A stretch of 64,000 bases of DNA from Tepidiphilus olei. Its GTDB lineage: Bacteria > Pseudomonadota > Gammaproteobacteria > Burkholderiales > Rhodocyclaceae. A program made the position numbers and the translations under genes. The notes beneath the pieces are model-generated. The model did no database searches, was not told the DNA's origin, and saw nothing but the letters and a program-made list of their open reading frames with translations. Positions 32,417-42,071 of the stretch are shown in pieces (the stretch's first letter is position 1; each line of letters starts with the position of its first letter). Location: the NCBI RefSeq assembly GCF_006980705.1, contig NZ_SBHO01000009.1, positions 37,726 to 101,725 on the forward strand, written 5' to 3'.

Positions 32417-33579
32417 TGGCCGAGCAGGTCGCGGCCGCGGCGGGTGACATCGTCGCGGCCTATGAGGCGGCGCTCGCTGAGCGGGGCTATCGTCCCGATC
32501 CGGCGCAGCGCCGCGCCGTCGAGCGGCTGCAACGCCTGTGTGAGGCGCTGTGTCGCGCCGAGCGCCCACGACCTGGGGACGAAGGGGCTTCGCGCGTTCC
32601 CTTGGGTTTTCTGCGCCGTGTCTTCGCAGCGAAGGCAAAGCATACGGCACCGACCGAGCCAGCGGTGCGCAGCGTCTATCTCTGGGGGGGCGTGGGGCGT
32701 GGCAAGAGCTTCGTGATGGACGTGTTCTTCGAATCTTGCCCCTTTGCCGCCAAGAGGCGGGTGCATTTCCACGCCTTCATGCAGCGCGTGCATGAAAATT
32801 TGCGCCGGCACAAGGAGGTTCCCGATCCGCTTGCCAAGGTGGCCGAGGACATCGCCGCAGAGGTGCGGCTGCTGTGTTTCGACGAATTCCACGTCTCGGA
32901 CATCGCCGATGCCATGATTCTGGGTCGGCTGCTGGAAGCCTTGCTCGCGCGCGGCGTGGTCTTCGTGCTCACCTCGAACTATCCGCCGCACGGGCTCTAT
33001 CCCAACGGGCTCATGCGGGTGAATTTCCTGCCCACCATCGCCCTCATCGAACGGACCTTCGACGTGCTGGAGGTCGATTCGGGCACCGACTATCGCCTGC
33101 GCACCCTGGAGAACGTCGAGCTCTACCTCGTGCCGCCTTCGCCCGAGAACGAGGCCAAGCTGCGGGAGGATTTCCGCCGCCTCACGGGGCATGAGCCGGT
33201 GCCTGGTACCTACCCGATCTTCGGCCGAGAAATTCCTTGTCTCGGTCGGCACCAGGACGTGATCTGGTTCACCTTCGCGGCGCTGTGCGACGGGCCGCGC
33301 TCGCAGAACGACTACCTGGAAATCGCGCGCGAACACGACACGGTGCTCCTAAGCGGCATCCCGCGGATGGGGCCGGCACAGGCTTCGCAGGCGCGGCGTT
33401 TCACCTGGCTCATCGACGTGCTCTACGATCATCGGGTGAAACTGATCGCCACCGCCGAAGCCGAACCACAGGAACTCTACCGCGAGGGCTTGAACGCGCA
33501 CGAATTCGTCCGCACCGCGAGCCGCCTGATCGAGATGCGCACGCGCGACTATCTGGCCGAAGCACACCGGCCCGATTGA
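32416..33579 (+). CDS. zapE: Cell division ATPase ZapE (AFG1 family)
   Basis: 387-residue P-loop ATPase that associates with the Z-ring in E. coli; the mitochondrial homologue Afg1/Lace1 is linked to respiratory complex quality control. Walker A YLWGGVGRGKSFVMDVFF is near 90, HFHAFMQRVH follows, Walker B LLCFDEFHVSDIADAM, then FVLTSNYPP and the sensor region. The one-base overlap with lpd (TGATG) places it in the TCA operon, an arrangement repeated in betaproteobacteria and in line with an envelope or respiratory role. Confidence 0.92.
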   Translation: MAEQVAAAAGDIVAAYEAALAERGYRPDPAQRRAVERLQRLCEALCRAERPRPGDEGASRVPLGFLRRVFAAKAKHTAPTEPAVRSVYLWGGVGRGKSFVMDVFFESCPFAAKRRVHFHAFMQRVHENLRRHKEVPDPLAKVAEDIAAEVRLLCFDEFHVSDIADAMILGRLLEALLARGVVFVLTSNYPPHGLYPNGLMRVNFLPTIALIERTFDVLEVDSGTDYRLRTLENVELYLVPPSPENEAKLREDFRRLTGHEPVPGTYPIFGREIPCLGRHQDVIWFTFAALCDGPRSQNDYLEIAREHDTVLLSGIPRMGPAQASQARRFTWLIDVLYDHRVKLIATAEAEPQELYREGLNAHEFVRTASRLIEMRTRDYLAEAHRPD

Positions 33580-33590
33580 CGGAAGCGGCA

Positions 33591-35621
33591 ATGGACGGGG
33601 AGACGCTCGAGGCGCGCATCGAAGAGGAGCTCGGCCCGGGCGGACGGCTCGCGGCGGCGATCCCCGGGTTCGTCCATCGGCCGCAGCAGCACGAAATGGC
33701 GCTCGCCGTGGCCCGCGCCATCGAGGAGAAAGGGGTGTTGCTCGCCGAAGCCGGCACCGGCACGGGCAAGACCTTCGCCTATCTGTTGCCGGCCTTGCTC
33801 TCGGGGCGCAAGGTGATCGTGTCGACCGGCACGAAGACCTTGCAGGATCAGCTCTTTCATCGCGACTTGCCGCGCCTGAAGGCGGCGCTGAAAATTCCGG
33901 TGCGCACGGCGCTCCTCAAGGGGCGGCAGAACTACGTCTGCCTTTACCACCTGGAGCGCAACCTCGCCCACGGGCGTTTCACCACGGCCGAAGATGCGGC
34001 GCTGTTGCGGCTCATCGCGCGCTTTGCGCAGCACACGGTCTCTGGCGACAAGGCGGAATGTGCCGCTGTGCCCGAAGCTTCCTTCGTCTGGACCTTCGCC
34101 ACTTCGTCGCGCGATAACTGCCTTGGTCAGGACTGCCCTCATTGGCAGGAGTGCTTTCTCATGAAGGCACGCCGCGCGGCGCAGGAGGCCGAGTGCGTGG
34201 TGGTGAACCACCACCTCTTTTTCTCCGATCTGGTGCTGCGCGACGAGGGGGTCGGCGGGCTTTTGCCGGAGGTAGATCTGGTGGTGTTCGACGAGGCGCA
34301 TCAGCTGCCCGAGCTCGCGGCGGTTTTCTTCGGCGAGAGCCTTTCCTCGGCCCAGTGCTTCGAGCTCGTGCGCGATGCCCGGGTGGAGGCGTTGGTGGCG
34401 GCGCCGGATTTTCGGCCCTTGCGCGACGCGATCGACGCCTTCGACAAGGCGGTGAAGGACCTGCGCTTGAGCCTGCCGGCCGAGACGCTGCGCTGGCCGC
34501 GGCAGCAGGCGCTGGAGCAAGCCGCCGGGTTCGAATCGGCCCTGCAGACCTTGACGGCGAGCGCGGGCGTCTTGCGTGAGGCGCTGGCGAGCCAGCAGGA
34601 ACGCAGCGAGGACTTGCAGCGGCTCGTAACCAGGGCCGAAGCGGTCGAGCGCTTGCTCGCCCAATGGGGCGAAGAAGGAGCGTGTTTCGTGCGCTGGGTG
34701 GAGGCCGTTGGTACGCGGTTTACGCTGCACCGCACGCCGATCGAGGCGGGGCCGGCGTTTTCCCGGCTCCTGAGCGCGGGGAAGCGGGCCTGGGTGATGA
34801 CTTCGGCGACGCTGGCGGTGGCCGGTTCGTTCGCACATTTTCGCCGTGACCTCGGGCTGTTCGACGAGGAACTGCCGGTACGCGAAGGAATCTGGGCGAG
34901 CCCCTTCGACTATCGCCGCCAGGCTTTGTTGCTGGTGCCCCACGGCATGCCGGAGCCGGGTTCGCCGCAGCATCTGCCGGCGGTGGAGGAATTGGCCGAG
35001 CGGTTGATCCGTGCCGCCGAAGGGCGGGCGTTCGTGCTCTGTACCTCGCTCAAGGCGATGCAGCGCCTGGGTGAGGGACTGCGAGCGCGTTTGGGGGCCG
35101 AGTACACGGTGCTGGTGCAAGGAGAGGGGCCACGTCACGCGCTGCTCGAGCGCTTTCGCACCACGCCCCGAGCCGTGCTCGTCGGCAGCCAGAGTTTCTG
35201 GGAAGGGGTGGACGTCGCCGGCGAGGCCCTCTCACTCGTCGTCATCGACAAACTGCCGTTTGCACCGCCGGACGATCCCGTGCTCGCGGCGCGCATGGAA
35301 CGGCTGAGAAAGGAGGGGCAGTCTCCGTTTGCCCTGCTGCAGTTACCGCAGGCCACGATTCAGCTCAAACAAGGTGCGGGTCGACTCATTCGCAGCGAAA
35401 GCGATCGGGGCGTGTTGTGTATCTGTGATCCGCGCATGGTTACCCGAGTCTATGGCAAGATTTTGTGGTCCAGTCTGCCGCCGATGCGCCGTACGCGTGA
35501 CGTGCGCCGCGCAGAGGAATTTTTGGGTACCATCGCGACGACGGCGGCGCAGGAGAATGCTGCGTCGAGCCAGGGTGCGGATGCACCCAGTGAAGACATC
35601 GGATCCAGAGGGGAAACGTAG
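33591..35621 (+). CDS. ATP-dependent DNA helicase, DinG/YoaA family
   Basis: XPD-like superfamily 2 5'-3' helicase (676 residues). Q-motif-like RPQQHEMALAVARAI, Walker A LLAEAGTGTGKTFAYLLPALL (near 55), motif Ia STGTKTLQDQLF, a four-Cys Fe-S domain spread over KAECAAVPEASF, DNCLGQDCPHWQECF (about 150-185), DEAH box VVFDEAHQLPE, and C-terminal motifs GSQSFWEGVDVAGEAL and KQGAGRLIRSESDRG. Length and layout match YoaA more than DinG. It starts 11 nt after zapE and overlaps moeA by one base. Confidence 0.9.
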   Translation: MDGETLEARIEEELGPGGRLAAAIPGFVHRPQQHEMALAVARAIEEKGVLLAEAGTGTGKTFAYLLPALLSGRKVIVSTGTKTLQDQLFHRDLPRLKAALKIPVRTALLKGRQNYVCLYHLERNLAHGRFTTAEDAALLRLIARFAQHTVSGDKAECAAVPEASFVWTFATSSRDNCLGQDCPHWQECFLMKARRAAQEAECVVVNHHLFFSDLVLRDEGVGGLLPEVDLVVFDEAHQLPELAAVFFGESLSSAQCFELVRDARVEALVAAPDFRPLRDAIDAFDKAVKDLRLSLPAETLRWPRQQALEQAAGFESALQTLTASAGVLREALASQQERSEDLQRLVTRAEAVERLLAQWGEEGACFVRWVEAVGTRFTLHRTPIEAGPAFSRLLSAGKRAWVMTSATLAVAGSFAHFRRDLGLFDEELPVREGIWASPFDYRRQALLLVPHGMPEPGSPQHLPAVEELAERLIRAAEGRAFVLCTSLKAMQRLGEGLRARLGAEYTVLVQGEGPRHALLERFRTTPRAVLVGSQSFWEGVDVAGEALSLVVIDKLPFAPPDDPVLAARMERLRKEGQSPFALLQLPQATIQLKQGAGRLIRSESDRGVLCICDPRMVTRVYGKILWSSLPPMRRTRDVRRAEEFLGTIATTAAQENAASSQGADAPSEDIGSRGET

Positions 35622-36826
35622 TGACGCAAGCTTTGATGTCGTTCGAGGAAGGGGTGGCGCGGCTGCTGTCGGCGGTCGAACCGGTGCGCGACGTGGAACT
35701 CATCGATACGTTGGAGGCGCGCGGGCGTGTGCTTGCCGATGCACTCTACTCCCCGATCAGCATACCGCGACAGGATACCGCGGCGATGGATGGATACGCC
35801 GTACGCTGCGCCGAGCTCGAACGGGTCGGCGTTCTTTTGCCGGTAAGCCAGCGTATCCCTGCGGGAACGATCGGTTTGCCGCTCGCCGAAGGCACTGTGG
35901 CGCGTATCTTCACGGGGGCGCCTTTGCCCGAAGGGGCCGATGCGGTCGTGATGCAGGAGCGCGTCGAGGTGGAGGGCGATCGGGTCGTGTTTCGCCACGT
36001 GCCTCATCCAGGTGAGTCGGTACGGCGCGCTGGCAGTGAGATCGCCCTCGGCGCCGAGATCCTCTCCGCCGGCGCCGTGCTCACTCCCCAGGCCCTGGCG
36101 TTGGCCGCAAGCGTGGGCTTTGACACCTTGCCGGTGCGTCGTCGGGTACGCGTGGCGATTTTTTCGACCGGTGACGAGCTCGTGATGCCTGGTACCCCCT
36201 TGGGGCCGGGGCAGATCTACAATGCCAACCGCTATCAGTTGCGCGCGCTGCTCGAAGGCATGGGATGCCTGGTCGATGACCACGGCGTGGTGCCCGATCG
36301 GTTGGAGGCGACGCGGCTGGCTTTGCACCGCGCGGCCGATGCCGCCGACGTGGTGATCACGAGCGGGGGGGTGTCGGTGGGCGAGGAAGATCATGTCGTG
36401 GCCGCGGTGCGTGCGCAAGGACGGCTCGATCTGTGGAAACTGGCGATCAAGCCAGGCAAGCCGCTTGCCTACGGACGTGTCGGGGCGGCGCATTTCGTCG
36501 GGCTTCCGGGTAACCCGGTCTCGGCGTTCGTGACTTTCGTCCTGTTCGTGCGTCCCTTCCTGCGTCGTTTGCAAGGAGCGAAGGAGGCTGCGTCGCGTAC
36601 TTTGCGCGTGCCGGCGGGGTTCGCGCGTACCCGACCCGATCCCCGGCGTGAATTCTTACGAGTGCGGCTCGATGCGCGCGGCTGGGCCGTGCCTTACCCC
36701 GATCAGGGATCGTCGGCCCTGGCTTCGCTCGTGTGGGCCGACGGCCTGGTGGATCTTCCTCCGGGCACTCCGGTGCGAACGGGGGATCTCGTGCGGTATT
36801 GGCCCTTGGCGGAGCTGTTGAATTAG
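35621..36826 (+). CDS. moeA: Molybdopterin molybdenumtransferase
   Basis: Inserts molybdate into adenylated molybdopterin (401 residues). Domain III signature PRQDTAAMDGYAVRC is near 45; GAPLPEGADAVVMQE follows; the MoaB/MogA-like domain has ILSTGDEL-type IFSTGDELV, YNANRYQL, TSGGVSVGEEDHV and KPGKPLAYGR ... GLPGNPVSAFVTF. It starts at GTG 35621 (AGGGG upstream), sharing a base with the helicase stop; an ATG at 35636 is possible. Followed by moaD and moaE. Confidence 0.94.
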   Translation: MTQALMSFEEGVARLLSAVEPVRDVELIDTLEARGRVLADALYSPISIPRQDTAAMDGYAVRCAELERVGVLLPVSQRIPAGTIGLPLAEGTVARIFTGAPLPEGADAVVMQERVEVEGDRVVFRHVPHPGESVRRAGSEIALGAEILSAGAVLTPQALALAASVGFDTLPVRRRVRVAIFSTGDELVMPGTPLGPGQIYNANRYQLRALLEGMGCLVDDHGVVPDRLEATRLALHRAADAADVVITSGGVSVGEEDHVVAAVRAQGRLDLWKLAIKPGKPLAYGRVGAAHFVGLPGNPVSAFVTFVLFVRPFLRRLQGAKEAASRTLRVPAGFARTRPDPRREFLRVRLDARGWAVPYPDQGSSALASLVWADGLVDLPPGTPVRTGDLVRYWPLAELLN

Positions 36827-36947
36827 GAGCGGCACGGGGCTTTCCCGTCATCGGGCTTGGTTTCGTCGACGCGCCGTGTGCCCCCGTCGACCGGCCGTGA
36901 ACCCACGGGAGGGGAGTGCGACACGGCTTGCAGGAAAAGGAGGACGC

Positions 36948-37202
36948 ATGGTGGTGAATGTGCTCTATTTCGCGGCGCTGCGCGATGCGCTCTCGATCGA
37001 AGGGGAGCGCATCTCCTTGCCGGAGACGGTGCATACGGTGGGCGCTCTGCGGACGTATCTGGGCAGCCGGGGGGCTCAATGGGCGCCTTTGCTCGAGTGG
37101 CAGAATCTTCGCTGTGCGCGCAATCGTAGCCTGTGCGGTTGGGACGAGCCAGTCTGCGATGGGGACGAGATCGCCTTTTTTCCCCCCGTCACCGGAGGTT
37201 GA
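36948..37202 (+). CDS. moaD: Molybdopterin synthase sulfur carrier subunit
   Basis: Ubiquitin-fold carrier (84 residues) whose C-terminal Gly-Gly is thiocarboxylated to donate sulfur to precursor Z. The product ends exactly in PPVTGG, with NVLYFAALRDAL at the start. AAGGAGG stands before the ATG at 36948. The 121-nt gap after moeA shows no Moco riboswitch that I can recognise. Confidence 0.93.
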   Translation: MVVNVLYFAALRDALSIEGERISLPETVHTVGALRTYLGSRGAQWAPLLEWQNLRCARNRSLCGWDEPVCDGDEIAFFPPVTGG

Positions 37203-37207
37203 ACGCC

Positions 37208-37645
37208 ATGGACGTGGTGCGGGTACAGTCCGAGGATTTCGACGTCGGGGCCGAGAGCGAACGGCTGCACCGGGCGGCCGACGAGGTGGGTGGGGTCGTC
37301 ATCTTCATCGGGACGGTACGGGGCGGGGCTGTGCGGGCGATGACGCTCGAGCACTATCCAGGTATGACCGAGAAGTCGCTCGAGACTTTGGTCGAGGAGG
37401 CGCGCCGGCGGTGGTCTTTGGCGGCGGTCACGGTGATTCATCGCTTTGGGCGATTGTTGCCGGGCGAGCGCATCGTGTTCGTGGGGGTGGCGAGCCGCCA
37501 CCGCGCCGAAGCGTTTGCGGCCAGCGAATTCCTGATCGATCGCCTCAAGACCGAAGCGCCGTTTTGGAAGAAAGAAGAGACGGAAGAAGGGACCCGTTGG
37601 GTCGAGGCAAAGGAGGGAGACGAGGATAGGGCGCGCCGTTGGTGA
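37208..37645 (+). CDS. moaE: Molybdopterin synthase catalytic subunit
   Basis: Forms the dithiolene of molybdopterin together with MoaD (145 residues). GGVVIFIGTVRGGAVRAMTLEHYPGM, VTVIHRFGRLLPGERIVFVGVASRHR and the catalytic Lys region APFWKKEE are typical. It starts 5 nt behind moaD. moaA and moaC are not in the window. Confidence 0.93.
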   Translation: MDVVRVQSEDFDVGAESERLHRAADEVGGVVIFIGTVRGGAVRAMTLEHYPGMTEKSLETLVEEARRRWSLAAVTVIHRFGRLLPGERIVFVGVASRHRAEAFAASEFLIDRLKTEAPFWKKEETEEGTRWVEAKEGDEDRARRW

Positions 37646-37679
37646 TCACAGCGCACCCTGCTCAATTCGCGTCGTCGTT

Positions 37680-38195
37680 TTACTTCTTGCCGCCTGGCTG
37701 CTGTTGCGCCCCGGAGATCATGTTCTGCCAGGCTTCGGTGGTCATTTTCGACATCTGCTCGAGCACGGCGCGCGATTGGTCGATCGCGCTCTGCACGGCT
37801 TTCATCGGGTCTTCACCGCCCATTTTCGGCAGATTGGTGCCCATCGATTGCATGGCCTGCGTCCATTCCTGGGAACCCGTGGTGATCGCTTCGGAGACGA
37901 GGCGGTTGAGCTCGGCCTGGGCCTTGACGGTGAGTTGGGCGATCTCGTTGATGCAGCCCATGATTTTTTCGGCCGATTTCTGCGCGAACTCCTGGCGCAG
38001 TTTCAATTGCTCCTCGGGCGCTTGGGCGGCGAGCAGCGCTTGAGTGCTGCGCGCGCCTTCTTCGAAGAGGGCTTTGGCCGTTTCGATCTGCAGCGCGAGC
38101 AGGCGCTGGGTGTTGTCGATGGCCATCTGGGTGAATTTCATCGCGTTTTCCAATTGCTTTTGCTGCAATTGCGCCAAATTGTTTTGAGTCTTCAT
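37680..38195 (-). CDS. phaP: Phasin (PHA granule-associated protein)
   Basis: Amphipathic helical protein (171 residues) that coats polyhydroxyalkanoate granules. It is rich in Gln, Ala and Leu heptads (LAQLQQKQLENAMKFTQMAI ... LLALQIETAKALFEEGAR) and ends in a Gln/Gly/Lys tail, as in PhaP of betaproteobacteria. The start at 38195 has GGGAG upstream. It has its own strong promoter and is divergent from clpB. The presence of phasin implies PHA storage although no phaCAB genes are seen here. Confidence 0.85.
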   Translation of the reverse strand: MKTQNNLAQLQQKQLENAMKFTQMAIDNTQRLLALQIETAKALFEEGARSTQALLAAQAPEEQLKLRQEFAQKSAEKIMGCINEIAQLTVKAQAELNRLVSEAITTGSQEWTQAMQSMGTNLPKMGGEDPMKAVQSAIDQSRAVLEQMSKMTTEAWQNMISGAQQQPGGKK

Positions 38196-38247
38196 GATCT
38201 GCTCCCGCAGTAAGTATGGTGACGGACGTGGATAAAACGCTTTTTTT

Positions 38248-38276
38248 ACTATAGCATCGTTCCTAGAAGGGTGCAA
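38248..38276 (-). promoter_or_regulatory. phaP promoter
   Basis: On the minus strand TTGCAC (38276-38271) and TATAGT (38253-38248) are 17 nt apart. A TGCAcTGCA repeat at 38288-38296, just upstream of the -35, resembles the TGC/GCA-rich sites bound by PhaR repressors of phasin genes (tentative). Confidence 0.65.
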
Positions 38277-38340
38277 GAAAAATGTGATGCACTGCACAAT
38301 GCCACCGGCTAAATCTTTTGGCATTTTTTGCTCCTTCGGG

Positions 38341-38369
38341 CTTGAATTTCTCCTATCCGGCACCTATAT
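38341..38369 (+). promoter_or_regulatory. Heat-shock (sigma-32 type) promoter of clpB
   Basis: CTTGAA (38341-38346), a 14-nt spacer and CACCTATAT (38361-38369) match the RpoH consensus CTTGAA-N13-15-CCCCATNT well. Transcription would begin about 30 nt before the ATG. Confidence 0.75.
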
Positions 38370-38406
38370 ACAAGGCATCCATTGCTTTCCTTCGACGGAG
38401 CGTTCC

Positions 38407-40989
38407 ATGAGATTCGACAAACTCACCACCAAGTTCCAGCAGGCGCTTCAGGAAGCGCAGAGCATCGCGGTGGGGCACGACAACCAGTTCATCGAGCCGC
38501 AGCATCTGCTGCTCGCGCTGCTCGAGCAGGAAGACGGCTCGACCGTGAGCCTGCTGCAGCGCGCCGGCGTCAATGTCGCCGGGCTCAAGGCGGCCTTGCA
38601 CCAGGCGATCGATGCGCTACCCCAGGTGCAGGGCACGGGTGGAGAGGTCCAGATCGGGCGCGATCTGGCCAACCTTTTGAACCTCACCGACCGCGAGGCG
38701 CAAAAACGCGGTGATCCTTACATCGCCACCGAAATGTTCCTGCTCGCGCTCACCGAAGACAAGGGCGAGACGGGGCGCCTCGCGCGCGAGCACGGCTTGA
38801 CGCGCAAGGCGCTGGAGGCGGCCATCGAGCAGATGCGCGGCGGGCAGAAGGTGGAGACGCCCGAGGCCGAGGCGCAGCGCGGGGTGTTGGAGAAATATAC
38901 CATCGACCTCACCGAGCGGGCGCGTCGCGGCAAGCTCGATCCGGTGATCGGGCGCGACGACGAGATCCGGCGCACCATCCAGATCCTGCAGCGACGCACC
39001 AAGAACAATCCCGTGCTCATCGGTGAGCCCGGCGTGGGTAAGACGGCCATCGTCGAGGGGCTCGCGCAGCGCATCGTCAATGGCGAGGTTCCCGAGAGCC
39101 TGCGCGACAAGCGCATCCTGGCGCTCGACATGGCGGCCTTGATCGCCGGGGCCAAGTACCGCGGCGAGTTCGAGGAGCGCCTGAAGGCCATCCTCACCGA
39201 GATCACCAAGGAAGAGGGGCGCATCATCCTCTTCATCGACGAGATCCATACCGTGGTGGGCGCAGGCAAGGCCGAAGGGGCGCTCGATGCGGGCAACATG
39301 CTGAAGCCTGCGCTCGCGCGCGGCGAGCTGCATTGCATCGGCGCGACCACGCTCGACGAGTATCGCAAGTACATCGAGAAGGATGCCGCGCTCGAGCGCC
39401 GTTTCCAGAAAGTGATGGTCGAGGAGCCCACCGTCGAGCAGACCATCGCCATCTTGCGTGGCCTGCAGGAGAAGTACGAGATCCACCACGGGGTGGAGAT
39501 CACCGACCCGGCCATCGTCGCTGCGGCCGAGCTCTCGCACCGCTACATCACCGACCGCTTCCTGCCGGACAAGGCGATCGACCTCATCGACGAGGCGGCC
39601 GCACGCATCAAGATGGAGATCGACTCCAAGCCCGAGGCGCTCGACAAGCTCGAGCGGCGCATCATCCAGCTCAAGATCGAGCGCGAGGCGGTGAAGAAGG
39701 AGAAGGACGAAGCCTCGCAGCGGCGTCTGAAGCTCATCGAGGAAGAGCTCGAGCGGCTGCAGCGTGAATACAGCGAGCTCGAAGAGGTGTGGAAGGCCGA
39801 GAAGGCGCGCATCCAGGGCACCAAACACCTCAAGGAAGAGATCGACCGCCTGCGCGCGCAGATGCTGGAGTATCAGCGCAAGGGGCTGCTCGACAAGGTG
39901 GCCGAGATCCAATATGGACGGCTGCCGCAGCTCGAGGCCGAGCTGAAGAAGGCCGAGGAGGCGGAGAAATCCGGCGCGCCTTTCAAGCTCTTGCGCACCC
40001 AGGTCGGCGCCGAAGAGATCGCCGAAGTGGTCTCGCGCATGACGGGCATTCCCGTGAGCAAGATGATGCAGAGCGAGCGCGAGAAGCTCCTCAAAATGGA
40101 AGAGCATTTGCATCAGCGGGTGGTGGGGCAAGACGAAGCGGTACGGCTCGTCTCCGATGCCATCCGGCGCTCGCGCGCGGGTCTGGGCGACGAGAACCGC
40201 CCCATCGGCTCCTTCCTCTTCCTCGGACCGACGGGGGTCGGGAAGACGGAGCTGTGCAAGGCGCTCGCCGACTTCCTCTTCGATTCCGAGGATCACATGA
40301 TCCGCGTCGACATGAGCGAGTACATGGAGAAACACTCCGTGGCGCGGCTCATCGGTGCGCCTCCGGGCTACGTCGGCTACGAGGAAGGGGGCTATCTCAC
40401 CGAGCAGGTGCGGCGCAAGCCCTATAGCGTGATCCTCTTCGACGAGGTCGAGAAAGCGCACCCGGACGTGTTCAACGTGCTGCTGCAGGTGCTCGACGAC
40501 GGTCGACTCACCGACGGCCAGGGACGCACGGTGGATTTCCGCAACACCGTGATCGTGATGACTTCCAACCTCGGCAGCCAGCGCATCATGCAGATGTCCG
40601 GGGACGACTATCAGGTCATCAAGCTCGCCGTGCTCGCCGAGGTGCGCGGGTTCTTCCGTCCCGAGTTCCTCAACCGCATCGACGAGGTGGTGGTGTTCCA
40701 TCCGCTCGCCGAAGAGCACATCGCCGGAGTGGCGCGCATCCAGCTGCGCCGGCTCGAGGCGCGGCTCGCGCGCATGGACATGGCCCTCGAGGTGACGGAG
40801 GAAGCCCTGCGCGAACTCGCCAAGGCGGGCTACGACCCGGTCTACGGCGCGCGGCCCTTGAAGCGGGCGATCCAGGACCTCATCGAGAATCCGCTCGCCA
40901 AGGCGATCCTCGAAGGTCGTTTCGGACCGAAGGATACGATTCGCGTCACGGTGGAGAACGGGATTTTCCGTTTCGAGAAAACGCGCTGA
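38407..40989 (+). CDS. clpB: ATP-dependent disaggregase ClpB
   Basis: Hexameric AAA+ chaperone that works with DnaK to dissolve aggregates (860 residues). N-domain [21 protein letters not shown]; first AAA+ with GEPGVGKT near 205 and [14 protein letters not shown]; the long M-domain coiled coil (about 400-530); second AAA+ with [11 protein letters not shown] near 605 and [15 protein letters not shown]. It lacks the ClpP-binding IGF/L loop of ClpA/X. The start at 38407 follows the RpoH-type promoter. Confidence 0.97.
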   Translation: MRFDKLTTKFQQALQEAQSIAVGHDNQFIEPQHLLLALLEQEDGSTVSLLQRAGVNVAGLKAALHQAIDALPQVQGTGGEVQIGRDLANLLNLTDREAQKRGDPYIATEMFLLALTEDKGETGRLAREHGLTRKALEAAIEQMRGGQKVETPEAEAQRGVLEKYTIDLTERARRGKLDPVIGRDDEIRRTIQILQRRTKNNPVLIGEPGVGKTAIVEGLAQRIVNGEVPESLRDKRILALDMAALIAGAKYRGEFEERLKAILTEITKEEGRIILFIDEIHTVVGAGKAEGALDAGNMLKPALARGELHCIGATTLDEYRKYIEKDAALERRFQKVMVEEPTVEQTIAILRGLQEKYEIHHGVEITDPAIVAAAELSHRYITDRFLPDKAIDLIDEAAARIKMEIDSKPEALDKLERRIIQLKIEREAVKKEKDEASQRRLKLIEEELERLQREYSELEEVWKAEKARIQGTKHLKEEIDRLRAQMLEYQRKGLLDKVAEIQYGRLPQLEAELKKAEEAEKSGAPFKLLRTQVGAEEIAEVVSRMTGIPVSKMMQSEREKLLKMEEHLHQRVVGQDEAVRLVSDAIRRSRAGLGDENRPIGSFLFLGPTGVGKTELCKALADFLFDSEDHMIRVDMSEYMEKHSVARLIGAPPGYVGYEEGGYLTEQVRRKPYSVILFDEVEKAHPDVFNVLLQVLDDGRLTDGQGRTVDFRNTVIVMTSNLGSQRIMQMSGDDYQVIKLAVLAEVRGFFRPEFLNRIDEVVVFHPLAEEHIAGVARIQLRRLEARLARMDMALEVTEEALRELAKAGYDPVYGARPLKRAIQDLIENPLAKAILEGRFGPKDTIRVTVENGIFRFEKTR

Positions 40990-41003
40990 GCAATAGCGGA
41001 GAA

Positions 41004-41029
41004 GGAAGGGCCCTAGGCGGGGCCCTTCC
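41004..41029. terminator. Hairpin between convergent clpB and dctP
   Basis: ggaagggccc (41004-41013), loop taggcg, gggcccttcc (41020-41029): a perfect 10-bp stem without a T-run on either strand. Its place between two convergent genes suggests it ends transcription from one or both sides. Confidence 0.55.
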
Positions 41030-41049
41030 CGGTCCTCGATCAAAGCCGA

Positions 41050-42054
41050 TTAGAGTTTGCTGGGGTCAAATCCCGTTTCTTGATAGATCGATTGAATGAG
41101 TTCTTTGCCGATGGCGCCTTCCATTTGGCGGTGCACCGGCAAGAGTGCTTTTTTCCATGCTCGTTTTTGCTCGGGCGTGAGGTTGATGATTTCCGTATTG
41201 CTCGAGGTCTGGATGGCGGAGAGAGCGTCGTCGTTTTCCTTCTTGGCGAGCTCGTTGACGTAGTCGGTCGCGTCTTCCATCGCCTGTTCCAGCGTGGTGC
41301 GGATGTCGGCAGGCAACCCTTCCCAGAATTTCTTGCTGGTAATGACAGCATAGCCAATGTAACCATGATCGGTAACGGTCAGGTATTTTTGTACCTCGTG
41401 CATTTTCTGAGTGTAGATATTGGAGGCGGTGTTTTCACCACCGTCGACGACCCCTGTTTGGAGAGCTTGATATACCTCGGAGAAGGCGAGCACCTGGGGG
41501 ATGCCGCCAAGCGCACGTATCTGCGCATCGAGTACTTTGGAAGACTGGATACGAAACTTCAGACCGCGGCAGTCCTCTGGGGTGCGCAGAGGCTTATTGG
41601 CCGTCATCTGTTTGAAACCGTTATCCCAGTATGCCAAACCGACGATTCCGCGGGAACCCAGCCTTTGTAACAGCTGCTTTCCGACCGGACCCTGTGTCAC
41701 TTTGTGGAGGTCTGCATAGCCGTCGAAGAGATAGGGAAAATCGAAGACTTCGAATTCGCGTACCCCGAGTGGTCCAAATTTGGACAGGCTCGGTGCGAGC
41801 ATCTGCACCGCGCCGAGCTGCAACGCCTCGAGTTCTTCTTTGTCTTTGTAGAGCTGGCTATTGGGATAAACCTCTACTTTCACGCGTCCCCCTGTGCGTT
41901 CTTCGGCGAGTTTCTTGAAGTACTCGGCCCCTTTGCCTTTTGGGGTATCGACGGCCACGACATGACTAAATTTTATGACTATGGGTTCCTGCGCCCAAGC
42001 AGGAAGGCATAGTAGTAGACCTGTGGCGAGCGTGATGCGACGGATGATATTCAT
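41050..42054 (-). CDS. TRAP transporter substrate-binding protein, DctP type (orphan)
   Basis: Periplasmic solute-binding protein (334 residues) with a Sec signal peptide (MNIIRRITLATGLLLCLPAWA). DctP-family features: IKFSHVVAVDTPKGKGAEYFK, VYPNSQLYKDKEELEALQLG, the ligand-anchoring Arg in DCRGLKFRIQSSKVLD, and FSEVYQALQTGVVDGGENTASN. C4-dicarboxylates are the usual ligands of this subgroup. The start at 42054 has AGAGGGGAAA upstream. The expected dctQ and dctM membrane genes are absent on both sides (clpB and flhB), so the transporter must be encoded elsewhere. Its base composition looks more AT-rich than its neighbours. Confidence 0.9.
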   Translation of the reverse strand: MNIIRRITLATGLLLCLPAWAQEPIVIKFSHVVAVDTPKGKGAEYFKKLAEERTGGRVKVEVYPNSQLYKDKEELEALQLGAVQMLAPSLSKFGPLGVREFEVFDFPYLFDGYADLHKVTQGPVGKQLLQRLGSRGIVGLAYWDNGFKQMTANKPLRTPEDCRGLKFRIQSSKVLDAQIRALGGIPQVLAFSEVYQALQTGVVDGGENTASNIYTQKMHEVQKYLTVTDHGYIGYAVITSKKFWEGLPADIRTTLEQAMEDATDYVNELAKKENDDALSAIQTSSNTEIINLTPEQKRAWKKALLPVHRQMEGAIGKELIQSIYQETGFDPSKL

Positions 42055-42071
42055 TAAATTTCCCCTCTCCC

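Noticed and set aside
36827..36947. Moco riboswitch between moeA and moaD
   Set aside because: The gap has some GC-rich complementarity but I cannot match the conserved Moco RNA layout; moaD has an ordinary ribosome binding site.
38617..41043. Minus-strand open frame of about 800 codons
   Set aside because: Shadow of clpB, low-complexity Leu/His/Asp composition.
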